From JBKEAJ01 sp047975005 (GTDB lineage Bacteria > Bacteroidota > Bacteroidia > Bacteroidales > Prolixibacteraceae), in the NCBI GenBank assembly GCA_047975005.1, contig JBKECW010000064.1, positions 12,718 through 76,717 on the forward strand: a stretch of 64,000 bases of DNA. Reading direction: 5' to 3'. Shown here in pieces: positions 52,918 to 62,394 of the stretch (the stretch's first letter is position 1; every line of letters begins with the position of its first letter). The notes beneath the pieces are model-generated. The model saw only the letters and a list, made by a program, of their open reading frames with translations, was not told where the DNA came from and did not search any database. Position numbers and translations under genes: made by a program.

Positions 52918-53814
52918 ATGAAAGTAGCAGTAGTAGGATTGGGGCTAATAGGATGTTCTTTGGCAAAGGATATGCGGAGGTTGTTTGGAGTTAACAGGTT
53001 TATAGGTTCAGATATTAACGACAAACACTGCCAGATTGCCAAGGAGTTGGGAATAATAGACGAGATTGTGCATTTGGACGATGCCGTGAGCGAATCGGAT
53101 TTAGTACTTGTGTCTACCCCTGTTGATGTTACTATGCGAGTGTTGCCCGAGATATTGGATAAAATAGGGAGCGGTACAACTGTAATGGATGTAGGGTCGA
53201 CAAAATCTGCAATCTGCGAGTTGCTGGCAAAGCACAAGAATCGGAAAAATTTTGTCGCAACACATCCTATGTCAGGGACAGAAAACTCAGGACCATGCGC
53301 AGCAATAGATGGGCTTTTTGATGGTAAAATTGCAATAATATGCGACCATGAGCTAAGTTCTCCGCAGCATGTTGCTCTCGTAGAGAAGATGTATGGAAGA
53401 ATAGGATGCCGAGTTGCATACATGTCTTCAGACGAACAGGATCATACCACTGCATACGTTTCTCATTTGCCTCATGCACTTGCATATATCCTTGCTAATA
53501 CTGTGCTTGGCAATGAAGACCGTAAGGTTATTGTTGATTTGGCAAGCGGAGGATTCCATTCAGCAGCAAGGCTTGCAAAAACAACTGCATCTATGTGGAC
53601 GCCAATATTTGGACAAAACAAAAAATATATTTCAGAAGCACTGGAAAAATACATAAACCTGATTACTGAATTCAAGTCGGTAATTGATAATGATGATTAT
53701 GATAGACTGAACGATATAATTACAACAGCAAGTACAATTAGAGAAGTACTCGATGGAGAGGCCTCTGATATGATAAAAGACGAAGAGAAAATTATTAAAT
53801 TATACAACAAATGA
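52918..53814 (+). CDS. tyrA: Prephenate dehydrogenase
   Basis: A 298-residue NAD(P)-dependent enzyme of the tyrosine branch. The start at 52918 puts the nucleotide-binding MKVAVVGLGLIGCSLAKDM at the N-terminus; an ATG at 52885 would add 11 hydrophobic residues. Other motifs: SDLVLVSTPVDVTMRVLPE, TVMDVGSTKSAI, THPMSGTENSGP and HTTAYVSHLPHALAY. It decarboxylates prephenate to 4-hydroxyphenylpyruvate. The stop overlaps the next start by four bases (ATGA). Expression is probably set by the attenuator upstream. Confidence 0.94.
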   Translation: MKVAVVGLGLIGCSLAKDMRRLFGVNRFIGSDINDKHCQIAKELGIIDEIVHLDDAVSESDLVLVSTPVDVTMRVLPEILDKIGSGTTVMDVGSTKSAICELLAKHKNRKNFVATHPMSGTENSGPCAAIDGLFDGKIAIICDHELSSPQHVALVEKMYGRIGCRVAYMSSDEQDHTTAYVSHLPHALAYILANTVLGNEDRKVIVDLASGGFHSAARLAKTTASMWTPIFGQNKKYISEALEKYINLITEFKSVIDNDDYDRLNDIITTASTIREVLDGEASDMIKDEEKIIKLYNK

Positions 53815-54899
53815 CTTTAGAATTAGATTTGCTGCCAATTAGTGCGTGGTTGCCCGATACGGAATACCCATTGCTGATTGCCGGACCTTGTAGTCTGGAA
53901 AACGAAGAACAAGTGCTTAATACTGCGCGAGAGTTAGAAAAGGACAAAAGAGTGCACGTGTTTAGAGGCGGTGTGTGGAAACCCCGTACCAGACCCGGAT
54001 GTTTTGAAGGGATGGGAAGCATTGCACTGGAATGGCTAAAGTTAGTTAAACGAGAAACACGACTGATGGTCGGGACGGAAGTTGCCAACGCAGCACATAC
54101 AGAGGAAGCTCTAAATGCCGGACTGGATGTGCTGTGGATTGGTGCACGCTCAACATCCAGCCCTTTTGTTGTGCAGGAAATTTGTGAAGTGCTGCGCGGT
54201 ACTGATACTGTCGTGATGGTGAAAAACCCCATGAACCCAGATGTCCCTCTATGGTTGGGTGCAATAGAACGCCTTAGTGCAGTAGGAATAAAAAAAATCG
54301 TGGGCATACACCGAGGATTCACACCATACCAGGATTCCCCATATCGAAACTATCCCGGCTGGGCAAGTCTTATTGAAGTCAAAAGAATATTGCCAAACCT
54401 TCCTATTATTTGCGACCCATCGCACATTGCAGGGAAAAAAGAACTAGTGGGCGAAATTGCACAAAAAGCATTCGACGTGGGTATTAAAGGATTGATGATA
54501 GAATCGCACATTGACCCATCATGCGCCTTGAGTGATAAGGAACAACAGCTTAATCCTCAGGACTTGTCAGAACTGCTAGATAGACTAGTTATCAGAAATG
54601 AAAGCATCGAAGATAAGGAGAATAGACTTGAATTACTGCGCAATCGCATTGATGCTGTGGATACCGAGCTGCTCGCATTGTTATCCTCCCGAAATGAGAT
54701 ATCACGACAGATCGGGCTGTATAAAAAACAAAATAATACTATGGCTTTGCAGATGGGACGCTGGGAAGAGCTAATGAATAAACGAGTTGAGACGGCTAAA
54801 AAACTCCAGCTCAATGAAACTTTCGTGAAGATATTGTACCAGCTGATTCATGAAGATTCGGTGAGGATGCAAACTGAAATCCTTGATGACAGAGTGTGA
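53811..54899 (+). CDS. Bifunctional DAHP synthase (type I-beta) / chorismate mutase (AroQ)
   Basis: A 362-residue fusion. Residues 1-about 265 are a KDO8P-like DAHP synthase: IAGPCSLENEEQVLNTAREL, VFRGGVWKPRTRPGCFEG, LWIGARSTSSPFVVQEI, MVKNPMNPDVPLWLGAI, ICDPSHIAGKKELVGEIAQK and GLMIESHIDPSCALSD. Residues about 275-360 are an AroQ chorismate mutase with LELLRNRIDAVDTELLALLSSR. It catalyses the first step of the shikimate pathway and the branch to prephenate. Fusions in this order usually let prephenate feedback act on the synthase. With tyrA it covers entry and exit of the pathway; a terminator follows. Confidence 0.94.
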   Translation: MTLELDLLPISAWLPDTEYPLLIAGPCSLENEEQVLNTARELEKDKRVHVFRGGVWKPRTRPGCFEGMGSIALEWLKLVKRETRLMVGTEVANAAHTEEALNAGLDVLWIGARSTSSPFVVQEICEVLRGTDTVVMVKNPMNPDVPLWLGAIERLSAVGIKKIVGIHRGFTPYQDSPYRNYPGWASLIEVKRILPNLPIICDPSHIAGKKELVGEIAQKAFDVGIKGLMIESHIDPSCALSDKEQQLNPQDLSELLDRLVIRNESIEDKENRLELLRNRIDAVDTELLALLSSRNEISRQIGLYKKQNNTMALQMGRWEELMNKRVETAKKLQLNETFVKILYQLIHEDSVRMQTEILDDRV

Positions 54900-54901
54900 T
54901 A

Positions 54902-54928
54902 CCCACTCTATTCGTTATAGAGTCTATA
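54902..54928 (+). repeat. 27-bp palindromic repeat, copy 1
   Basis: CCC, then the 7-5-7 palindrome ACTCTATTCGTTATAGAGT, then CTATA. The same 27 bases recur at 63974-64000 in the same orientation. This copy begins 3 bp after the DAHP synthase/chorismate mutase stop codon and precedes its terminator. Confidence 0.85.
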
Positions 54929-54937
54929 TGAATTTAT

Positions 54938-54970
54938 AAAAGGGGAGGCAAATTGCTTCCCCTTTTTTTT
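54938..54970 (+). terminator. intrinsic terminator of the tyrA operon
   Basis: AAAAGGGGAGGCA (54938-54950) pairs with TGCTTCCCCTTTT (54954-54966), with one G-U pair, followed by more T's. Confidence 0.92.
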
Positions 54971-55646
54971 ACTTTTTTTTGAAAAAAAGATTTTTTTTCT
55001 TGAGAGGGTTCAAGTGTTTGTGTCTTAAGTATATGTTTAGTTATAGTTGATTTGACGATAAGTTAATTGTTTAGGAAAAGAGTGTTTTTTATTTTGATGT
55101 TATTAAAAAGTTAATTAGCTTAGCGGTGTAAAACAAACTGAAAATGACACCTTTTAACTACAAAATGCGGATTTATAGTGCCTTGAGGCATGTCGCATGT
55201 ATTTTTGCACCTGCTTGTGTTACTGTTTTACTTAAGGTAATATTAATCTTAAAATCTTACTTCTCTATATCCTTTCAAAATTGGAGATGTTATATACATA
55301 TAAAGACCAAATCTTTGCAATGCTCTAGTATACAGGCAATTACCCCCCCCCGCACACGACTTTGCTTATTGTGTAGATGCTTGGATATATGTGTCGACGT
55401 ATTTCTTTATACTCGGATACAAAAATCAGAAAATAATTATTGCTCCTCGAAGAGTTGCGAGGATGGATTGTACTTCTCACTATGTGATGGAGGTAGATAC
55501 TTATGTGGATACGAATCGATACTTATGCTTAAACCTTTAAACAAAAATATATGAGATAATTCTTTACTTGCGGCACATCTTCGTGTCTTTTGCATCAGAG
55601 GGGATGCAGTTTACTCAACTATTATTAATTTCTAAATGGAAGATCT
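54971..55646. other. Long intergenic region before the second SusC gene
   Basis: No credible gene is seen. A 136-codon frame at 55144-55554 is Cys-rich with no protein-like pattern and is rejected. An A/T hairpin lies near 54972-55005. A tract of nine C's is at 55343-55351. TATTTTTG at 55200-55207 is a possible -7 element but has no well-spaced -33 partner. The length suggests a long regulated leader for the SusCD operon. Confidence 0.5.
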
Positions 55647-58600
55647 ATGAAAAATATTTACTTTAAAAGAATCCAGGAACAGTGTTCTGCCTTATTTCTC
55701 CTGTCTGGGCGGAGAATGTGTAAATGGCAGATAATATTATTGCTGTTCTTCGTTGCTTTGCAGGCACAAGCGCAGAGTATTAAGATTACCGGACAGGTAA
55801 CGGATGCTTTTAGCAATGAGCCTATTACTGGGGTGAATGTGCGAGTGATGGGGACTGTTCCTCCGCGGGGAACGATTACTAATATTGATGGTGTGTATGA
55901 GCTGAATGTGCAGACCGGGGATTCGTTACAAATAACGTTTATGGGATATGAGACGAAGATTGTGAAGGTTGGAACGGCGAGTGTGTTAAATGTGAGGCTA
56001 TCTGCAATGACAGAAGAGTTGGGCGAAACCGTTATTGTTGCTTTTGGTAAACAGAAGAAAGAAAGTGTAGTGTCTTCCATAACAACGATAGATGCAACGC
56101 AGCTGAAAGTGCCTTCAAGCAATCTTACGACTGCTCTTTCTGGTAAGCTGGCAGGTATGGTTGCTTATCAGACGACGGGCGCACCAGGCGAGGATAATGC
56201 ACAGTTCTTTGTGCGTAGTGTTACCTCTTTTGGTAGTGGTGTTGTTTCGCCTCTTATTCTTATTGATAATGTGGAAATGTCTTCAAATGACCTCGCAAAT
56301 CTTAATCCTGACGACATTGCGAGTTTTTCTATATTAAAAGATGCTGCTGCCACAGCTCTTTATGGTGCGCGTGGTGCTAATGGAGTGGTATTGGTTACCA
56401 CCAAGGAAGGTAAAAAAGGTGAAGTGAAAGTCTCGTTTAGATATGAGACTTCTTTGTCGACGCCAACATCAGATGTAGATATTGCGGACCCCATTACTTT
56501 TATGGAGTATTCGAATATTGCTAGTATGACAAGGCATAATAGACTTACCTATGACCAAGGTAAGATTGAAGCAACTAAAGATCCAAATCGCAATCAGTAT
56601 GTTTATCCTGCTGTAGATTGGAGGGATATGCTGACTAAAAAGAATGCTGTCAATCAAAGAGCAAATATCAACCTGACAGGTGGTGGAGATGCAGCGACAT
56701 ATTATATAGCGGGTTCTTTTTCAAAGGATAATGGAATATTGAAAGTTGATCCTGTCAACCCTTTTAATACCAATATTAATCTAAAAAAGTACTCGATACG
56801 CTCCAATGTAAATTTAAACCTTACACGTACACTCCAGGCTAAAGTTAGGGTAAGTGGGACTTTTAAAGATTACACTGGACCTATTGGAGAAGCAGGCAGT
56901 GCTGGTGCGAGTACATATAACAAAACTCTTATGGCAAATCCCGTACTCTTCCCTGCGTACTATGCGGCGGATGAGTCTACTCAATATCTTGACCGTATTC
57001 TGTTTGGTAATTACTCCGGAGATCCTTCTGGAAACGGAGATCCTAATTACATCAATCCTTATGCGGATATTATGCGAGGATATGAAGATATAAGAGAGAG
57101 TAGATTTTTGGCACAGCTAGAGTTGCACCAGAATCTTAGTAGTGTGACTGAGGGTTTGAGAGTCCGTTTTATTGGGAGTCTAACCCGAGCATCGGGGTTT
57201 AACATTCAGCGTGATTATAAACCATTTTATTATCAGTATAAGTACGGAACTTATGATCCTTCAAATGAGCTATTTCCTTATGAGCTTGCAGTGCTGAACC
57301 CAAATGGAGGATCTGACTTTATTAATTATGCCGGAGGAGATAAGACGGTAAGTACTAGGGCATATGGCGAGGGAGCAGTTCTTTATAATCGTAGATTTGA
57401 TAAAAAACATGACGTAGGAGCATTAATCGTCGGTTCTTTCAAAGAATCACTTAATGGGAGTGCTAGTAATCTTGACAATTCGCTGCCTTCTCGAAATGTT
57501 ACTTTCTCTGGGCGTTTTACCTATGGTTTTGACAGCAGATATTTTGCAGAGTTTAATTTTGGGCTTAATGGCTCGGAACGCTTTGATCCCGCTCATCGCT
57601 GGGGTTTCTTTCCCTCTTTTGGAGCAGGTTGGCAAGTTTCAAATGAGGACTTTTGGGAAGGGTTCAAACCTGTTTTTTCTAAATTGAAGCTTCGTGCAAC
57701 TTATGGCTCGGTCGGTAATGATGTTATTGTTTCTAACAACGACCGTTTCTTTTTTACCTCTAATATTGATCTAAATGGAGGTAATGCTGGTTATTTTGGT
57801 GAAAATCCTAATAATACCTATAGTATGCCTACTATAGATATATTAAGGTATGCAAATCGCAATATTACTTGGGAGGTGTCGTATAAACAAAATTACGCCA
57901 TCGAATTGGGTTTCTTTAAAGATAAACTCAATTTAGTGCTTGAGTATTACCGCGAGAATCGTAAAAATATAGTGCAATTTAGACCCGATATACCCTCTAC
58001 AATGGGCTTGACAACTAATGTGCGTACCAACTATGGAGAGTCTCTAGGACATGGAATTGATTTAACGCTAGATTACAAAAGCTCTATAGGTAAGGATATT
58101 TGGTATATCATAAGAGGTAACTTCACTTATGGAACTGCCGAAATTACGAAGTATGATGAACTTGATTACTCTGGAATAGCTCCATGGAAATCTATGGTAG
58201 GGCAAAAAGTAGGACAGAGTAGGGGTTATATTGCAGAACGCCTCTTTATTGATGACGCTGATGTTGCAAACTCGCCAGTGCAGAATGTTGGCTCTGGTGG
58301 AGGGTATGGTGCGGGTGATATTAAGTATAGAGATGTCAATGAGGATGGTGTAGTTAATGAGTACGATGTTGTACCTATGGGCTTCCCATCTAATCCTGAA
58401 ATACAATATGGCTTTGGTGGCTCTTTTGGATATAAGAATTTTGATTTTTCTTTGTTCTTTCAAGGCTCCTCTCGCTTTTCCTTCTTCTTGGATGCTAAGA
58501 ATATGGCACCTTTCCTTGAGGTTTATAATGGCGGTCGAAAAGGTAATAGGGCAATGCTTAGTTTTATTGCCGAGAATGTGTGGACTGAAACAAATCGAGA

Positions 58601-58919
58601 CCCTTATGCAGCTTGGCCTCGCTTATCGCCTGATAGAGTGGTGAATGCTGATGGAAATGCTGTGTCTTCGGTGGGGAATAACAATAATTTTGTAAATAGT
58701 AGTTATTGGATGCGTACTGCTAGTTACATTCGTTTGAAATCACTGGAGGTGGGATATAAGTTAAAAGCGTTTCATAAAATTGGAGTTAGGGTATATGCTA
58801 GTGGAACAAACTTGTTCACCCTTTCCCAATTTGATCTTTGGGATGTGGAGATGAGAGGCAACGGATTGCGTTATCCTTTACAAAAAGTGTTTAATGCAGG
58901 TGTGCAATTTGATTTTTAA
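55647..58919 (+). CDS. SusC/RagA-family TonB-dependent outer-membrane receptor
   Basis: A complete 1090-residue SusC. Signal region to about residue 43 (LLFFVALQAQAQ), carboxypeptidase-like domain (IKITGQVTDAFSNEPITGVN, YELNVQTGDSLQITFMGYE), TonB-box region (GETVIVAFGKQKKESVVSSI), plug (LILIDNVEMSSNDLANLNPD, AATALYGARGANGVVLVTTK), then a 22-strand-type barrel ending AGVQFDF. It carries the SusC motif RWGFFPSFGAGWQVSNEDFW. It imports an unidentified glycan with the SusD and two surface lipoproteins downstream. No glycosidase or regulator is inside the window, so the substrate is open. Confidence 0.96.
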   Translation: MKNIYFKRIQEQCSALFLLSGRRMCKWQIILLLFFVALQAQAQSIKITGQVTDAFSNEPITGVNVRVMGTVPPRGTITNIDGVYELNVQTGDSLQITFMGYETKIVKVGTASVLNVRLSAMTEELGETVIVAFGKQKKESVVSSITTIDATQLKVPSSNLTTALSGKLAGMVAYQTTGAPGEDNAQFFVRSVTSFGSGVVSPLILIDNVEMSSNDLANLNPDDIASFSILKDAAATALYGARGANGVVLVTTKEGKKGEVKVSFRYETSLSTPTSDVDIADPITFMEYSNIASMTRHNRLTYDQGKIEATKDPNRNQYVYPAVDWRDMLTKKNAVNQRANINLTGGGDAATYYIAGSFSKDNGILKVDPVNPFNTNINLKKYSIRSNVNLNLTRTLQAKVRVSGTFKDYTGPIGEAGSAGASTYNKTLMANPVLFPAYYAADESTQYLDRILFGNYSGDPSGNGDPNYINPYADIMRGYEDIRESRFLAQLELHQNLSSVTEGLRVRFIGSLTRASGFNIQRDYKPFYYQYKYGTYDPSNELFPYELAVLNPNGGSDFINYAGGDKTVSTRAYGEGAVLYNRRFDKKHDVGALIVGSFKESLNGSASNLDNSLPSRNVTFSGRFTYGFDSRYFAEFNFGLNGSERFDPAHRWGFFPSFGAGWQVSNEDFWEGFKPVFSKLKLRATYGSVGNDVIVSNNDRFFFTSNIDLNGGNAGYFGENPNNTYSMPTIDILRYANRNITWEVSYKQNYAIELGFFKDKLNLVLEYYRENRKNIVQFRPDIPSTMGLTTNVRTNYGESLGHGIDLTLDYKSSIGKDIWYIIRGNFTYGTAEITKYDELDYSGIAPWKSMVGQKVGQSRGYIAERLFIDDADVANSPVQNVGSGGGYGAGDIKYRDVNEDGVVNEYDVVPMGFPSNPEIQYGFGGSFGYKNFDFSLFFQGSSRFSFFLDAKNMAPFLEVYNGGRKGNRAMLSFIAENVWTETNRDPYAAWPRLSPDRVVNADGNAVSSVGNNNNFVNSSYWMRTASYIRLKSLEVGYKLKAFHKIGVRVYASGTNLFTLSQFDLWDVEMRGNGLRYPLQKVFNAGVQFDF

Positions 58920-58928
58920 TAGAATAAG

Positions 58929-60953
58929 ATGAAAGATATGAAAAAAATATATTATATTGTTGGTACTTTGTTGTTGCTCGCAGTGGGTGCTTGTAACAAC
59001 TATTTAGACATACTTCCCGACGACAAGCCTACCTTAGATGATGCGTTTACGGATGCGTTTAATGCTGAAAAATACTTGTTTACATGCTATGCATACCTGC
59101 CTTCTGTAGCAAACCCGACTAATACGCTTGGACTGACAGGTGGGGGAGATATTGTATATTCATCAGAAGATGTTGCAGGAACTTTGTCCGGAGGACGCCC
59201 CTCGCCAATGAGAGCCCGTTTTGATGGTAATGTTGTGTCAAATCCGTATATGAATTTCTGGGATGGTCAACGTGGTGCTCCAAGCTGCTTATGGGATGGG
59301 ATTAGGCATTGTAATGTTTTCTTGGACAAGATTTTAGTGGAAAACGGCGGCCCGAGAGATTTAAGTGATGAAAAAAGAGAGCAATGGATAGCAGAGGTGA
59401 AGACACTGAATGCTTATTACCATTTCTATCTTTTTAGACTTTATGGACCCATCCCGATAATGGATAAGGCACAAGATATTTCGGATAAAGACGATGCTGT
59501 AATGGTTTATCGTGCTCCTGTCGATGAAGTGGTAGACTATATTGTTAATCTATTGGATGAGACAATTCCTGGACTTCCTGAAAAAATGGAAATGGACAAT
59601 GCTACCGAGTACGGAAGATTTAATTCAACGATAGCTCGCTGCATAAAAGCGCAAACCTTGGTGTTGGCTGCTAGCCCTTTATTTAATAATAATAACTACT
59701 ACAAGGGGGTTGTTGATAATCGTGGAGTAGAACTATTTCCAGAAGGTGATGTGCAAGCCCGTTGGGAAAGAGCTCTTATTGCTTGTGATTCTGCTTGTCG
59801 TTCCGCAGAAGAGAACGGAGCTATTATTTATATTACCACTGATGGCGGGAATAATGCAATATCTGGAACTAATATAATGAATATCCCCGATACGCTCAAG
59901 GATATGGTGAGTTTGAGACAAGCCGTGACTAAGTCTTGGAATGAGGAAGTTATTTGGGCTACTAATCAAAATACCAAAACGCTACAACAATTTGCTTCAA
60001 TGATGTCAAATAGTGAGTGGGGAAACACTAATGGTGCATCAGGATCGGAGCTGGGGCAACGTCATGGTCCAACCATGGATGTGGTAGAGCGATTTTACAC
60101 ATCTAACGGACTTCCTATGGAAGAAGATCAAGATTGGGCTGACAATGCTTGGTACAGTAATAGGTATAAGACCCAAGTGGCTACGGTGAATAATTCTGAG
60201 TACTTGATTAGTCCAGGTGAGGAAACAGCTATTCTTCATTTTAATCGGTCGTTGCGCTTCTATGCCTCAGTAGGTTTTGATGGAGGGCTTTGGGAAGGAC
60301 GTAAGGAGTCTCTAGCTAACACTTCTGTAGCTAAATTTATGAAAGGACAAGGTTGTGGAGCAAAAAATTATGGTGGTTATGGGAATTTCTGTCCGACGGG
60401 TTATCTTGCCAAGAAAATGGTGCATCTGGAATCGGATATGTCGTCAGAAAAAGTAGATTTTGTCGAAGTGCTGTATTCTTTTCCAATTATCCGTCTAGGT
60501 GACATGTATCTCTTGCTTGCTGAATGTCTTAATGAAGCCGGAGGTCCATCTAAAACTGATTCTAAAGGTAGAAATGCGTGTTCGTACCTTGATGAAATTA
60601 GAGCAAGAGTTGGACTCGGTGGTGTTGTGGAGAGTTGGAGAGACCATGCTAGCAGTGAGTATAAAAATAAGCCTGCAAGTCAAAATGGACTTCGCGATAT
60701 TATACGTCAAGAACGAATGAATGAGCTGGCATTTGAAGGTTCGTTTTATTATGATGTTAGGAGATGGCTGATTGCAGAGGATTTATTAAATCGAACTGTT
60801 ACAGGTTGGAATATGAATGGTGAGACTAAAAACGAGTTTTATAGTATAGCAGTGATTGAACAACCGAGATTTTCAATGAAGGATTACCTAATGCCCATAA
60901 AAACAAGTACAATCTTGCAGAATCCGAATTTGGTGCAAAACCCCGGATGGTAA
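58929..60953 (+). CDS. SusD/RagB-family nutrient-binding lipoprotein
   Basis: A 674-residue lipoprotein with lipobox VGAC (Cys22), starting 9 bp after susC. An in-frame Met at 58938 (MKKIYYIVGTLLLL) is an equally good start. SusD motifs: LNAYYHFYLFRLYGPIPIM, FPIIRLGDMYLLLAECLNEAG, IIRQERMNELAFEGSFYYDVRRW and the ending TSTILQNPNLVQNPGW. It is longer than the average SusD (about 500-600), with an expanded central part around residues 290-440. Confidence 0.95.
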   Translation: MKDMKKIYYIVGTLLLLAVGACNNYLDILPDDKPTLDDAFTDAFNAEKYLFTCYAYLPSVANPTNTLGLTGGGDIVYSSEDVAGTLSGGRPSPMRARFDGNVVSNPYMNFWDGQRGAPSCLWDGIRHCNVFLDKILVENGGPRDLSDEKREQWIAEVKTLNAYYHFYLFRLYGPIPIMDKAQDISDKDDAVMVYRAPVDEVVDYIVNLLDETIPGLPEKMEMDNATEYGRFNSTIARCIKAQTLVLAASPLFNNNNYYKGVVDNRGVELFPEGDVQARWERALIACDSACRSAEENGAIIYITTDGGNNAISGTNIMNIPDTLKDMVSLRQAVTKSWNEEVIWATNQNTKTLQQFASMMSNSEWGNTNGASGSELGQRHGPTMDVVERFYTSNGLPMEEDQDWADNAWYSNRYKTQVATVNNSEYLISPGEETAILHFNRSLRFYASVGFDGGLWEGRKESLANTSVAKFMKGQGCGAKNYGGYGNFCPTGYLAKKMVHLESDMSSEKVDFVEVLYSFPIIRLGDMYLLLAECLNEAGGPSKTDSKGRNACSYLDEIRARVGLGGVVESWRDHASSEYKNKPASQNGLRDIIRQERMNELAFEGSFYYDVRRWLIAEDLLNRTVTGWNMNGETKNEFYSIAVIEQPRFSMKDYLMPIKTSTILQNPNLVQNPGW

Positions 60954-60987
60954 ATATTATTAAATCAACAATTTAAATAGAAATAAG

Positions 60988-62361
60988 ATGAAACAACAAC
61001 AAAATAAAATAACAAAGGGATTAATACTGCTAGTGAGTATTATCTCTGTTGTTGCTTGTAATGACCCCTATCTAGGTTTGGAAAAGAATGTAAGCGATTC
61101 AGTAAGCCCTGGTAGGTTGGTAGTTGATAAAGTTGTGCCAAAGGCGGGGGCTTTGGAGATTTTTTTCACTTTGCCAAAAGAAGATGCGGATATTGCTAGA
61201 GTCGTCGCATCGTACACTAATAAGAGAAATGAAAATGTAGAAACGGCAGTGTCTAGGTATTCCACGTCTATTTTGGTTGAAGGCTTTTTTGGTATAGACG
61301 AAAAAAAGGTGAATCTAGTATGTGAAGACAATAGTGGGAATCAGTCAGAGATTACGGAAGTGAGAGATTCTCCTTTGCTTTCCCCTGTAGAGATGGCTCG
61401 TCAATCTATGGTTGTGGAAGAAGCATTTGGTGGAGTGAGAATAGATTGGGATAACATCTCTGGGGATATGCTGGTTATACATGTGCTGACCGATGATACT
61501 TTGCAGATAAAAGGTGAAACCGTATTCGTAGAAGATGTCTCGAAGCGTATCTATACTAGAGATACCTTAGATAAGCAGACCTTTGCATATGTGCGTCAAT
61601 ATCCAGACATGGAGCAGAGGTTTGGATTCACCATAAGTGATAAATGGGGGAATAGTTCAGATACTTTAGTTGGGAATTGGACCCCTTATCGAGAAGATGT
61701 TATTGACTATAGGTATGTTAGTGAAATGGATGTGTTTGGGTGGAGATACAGTAGTGGTAAAAGTCTAGACTATTATACGGAGGGTATTGACCCTGTAACA
61801 GGTCTCCAAAGGGATGGGCTGTTCTATGGGGGCAGTTATAGACCTAAAACACTCTTTGATAACTCTACTGGTAATGCGTTCTTCTGCACTCGATTTACTA
61901 AAAATGCAAACGATAACGATGCTTCAAATGATACTTTAGTCCCAGTGTCATATATCACCTTTAACCTGAATGTGGATACACGTCTAAGCAGAATGGTAGT
62001 CTATCCCAGACCGAATGATCCATATGCGTATGGAACACTCAAAAGGTTTCGTATTTGGGGGACTGATGATAATAATCCCAATCGCTGGACTCAGTTTCCT
62101 GAAGGGTGGAAATTGGTTGGGGAGTTTGTTTCCCCTGATGCTGCAATACCAGGAAATCCTACAGATGAAGAAATCGTATATGTTAGGAATAACGGTTATG
62201 CCTTTGATGTTAAGGATGATAATGTGAATCCAGATGCAGATTACTTCTCGGTATTTAGATATATGCGCTTGGAAATGATGGAAACATATAACCCAGATGT
62301 AAAGAATTTTACCCCTACTGAGATGAAGCTGTGGGGTCTAATTGAGAATGAATATTATTAA
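60988..62361 (+). CDS. Surface lipoprotein of the SusCD locus (DUF4959/DUF5000-type)
   Basis: A 457-residue lipoprotein with lipobox VVAC (Cys24). The N-terminal part (PGRLVVDKVVPKAGALEIFF, ARVVASYTNKRNENVE) fits the Ig-like DUF4959 region. The C-terminal ~170 residues (LKRFRIWGTDDNNPNRWTQF, GWKLVGEF, FRYMRLEMMETY, PTEMKLWGL) resemble a DUF5000 / F5-8 type C sandwich. Such proteins are surface glycan-binding proteins encoded after SusD, 34 bp here. It probably helps capture the polysaccharide at the cell surface. Confidence 0.83.
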   Translation: MKQQQNKITKGLILLVSIISVVACNDPYLGLEKNVSDSVSPGRLVVDKVVPKAGALEIFFTLPKEDADIARVVASYTNKRNENVETAVSRYSTSILVEGFFGIDEKKVNLVCEDNSGNQSEITEVRDSPLLSPVEMARQSMVVEEAFGGVRIDWDNISGDMLVIHVLTDDTLQIKGETVFVEDVSKRIYTRDTLDKQTFAYVRQYPDMEQRFGFTISDKWGNSSDTLVGNWTPYREDVIDYRYVSEMDVFGWRYSSGKSLDYYTEGIDPVTGLQRDGLFYGGSYRPKTLFDNSTGNAFFCTRFTKNANDNDASNDTLVPVSYITFNLNVDTRLSRMVVYPRPNDPYAYGTLKRFRIWGTDDNNPNRWTQFPEGWKLVGEFVSPDAAIPGNPTDEEIVYVRNNGYAFDVKDDNVNPDADYFSVFRYMRLEMMETYNPDVKNFTPTEMKLWGLIENEYY

Positions 62362-62394
62362 AAGAATGCCTTTTGGGCAAAAAAAAAATAATTT

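Noticed and set aside
55144..55554. A 136-codon open frame in the leader of the second SusC gene
   Set aside because: It is unusually Cys-rich, crosses the C9 tract, shows no known motif, signal or codon pattern like its neighbours, and reads as translated leader DNA.
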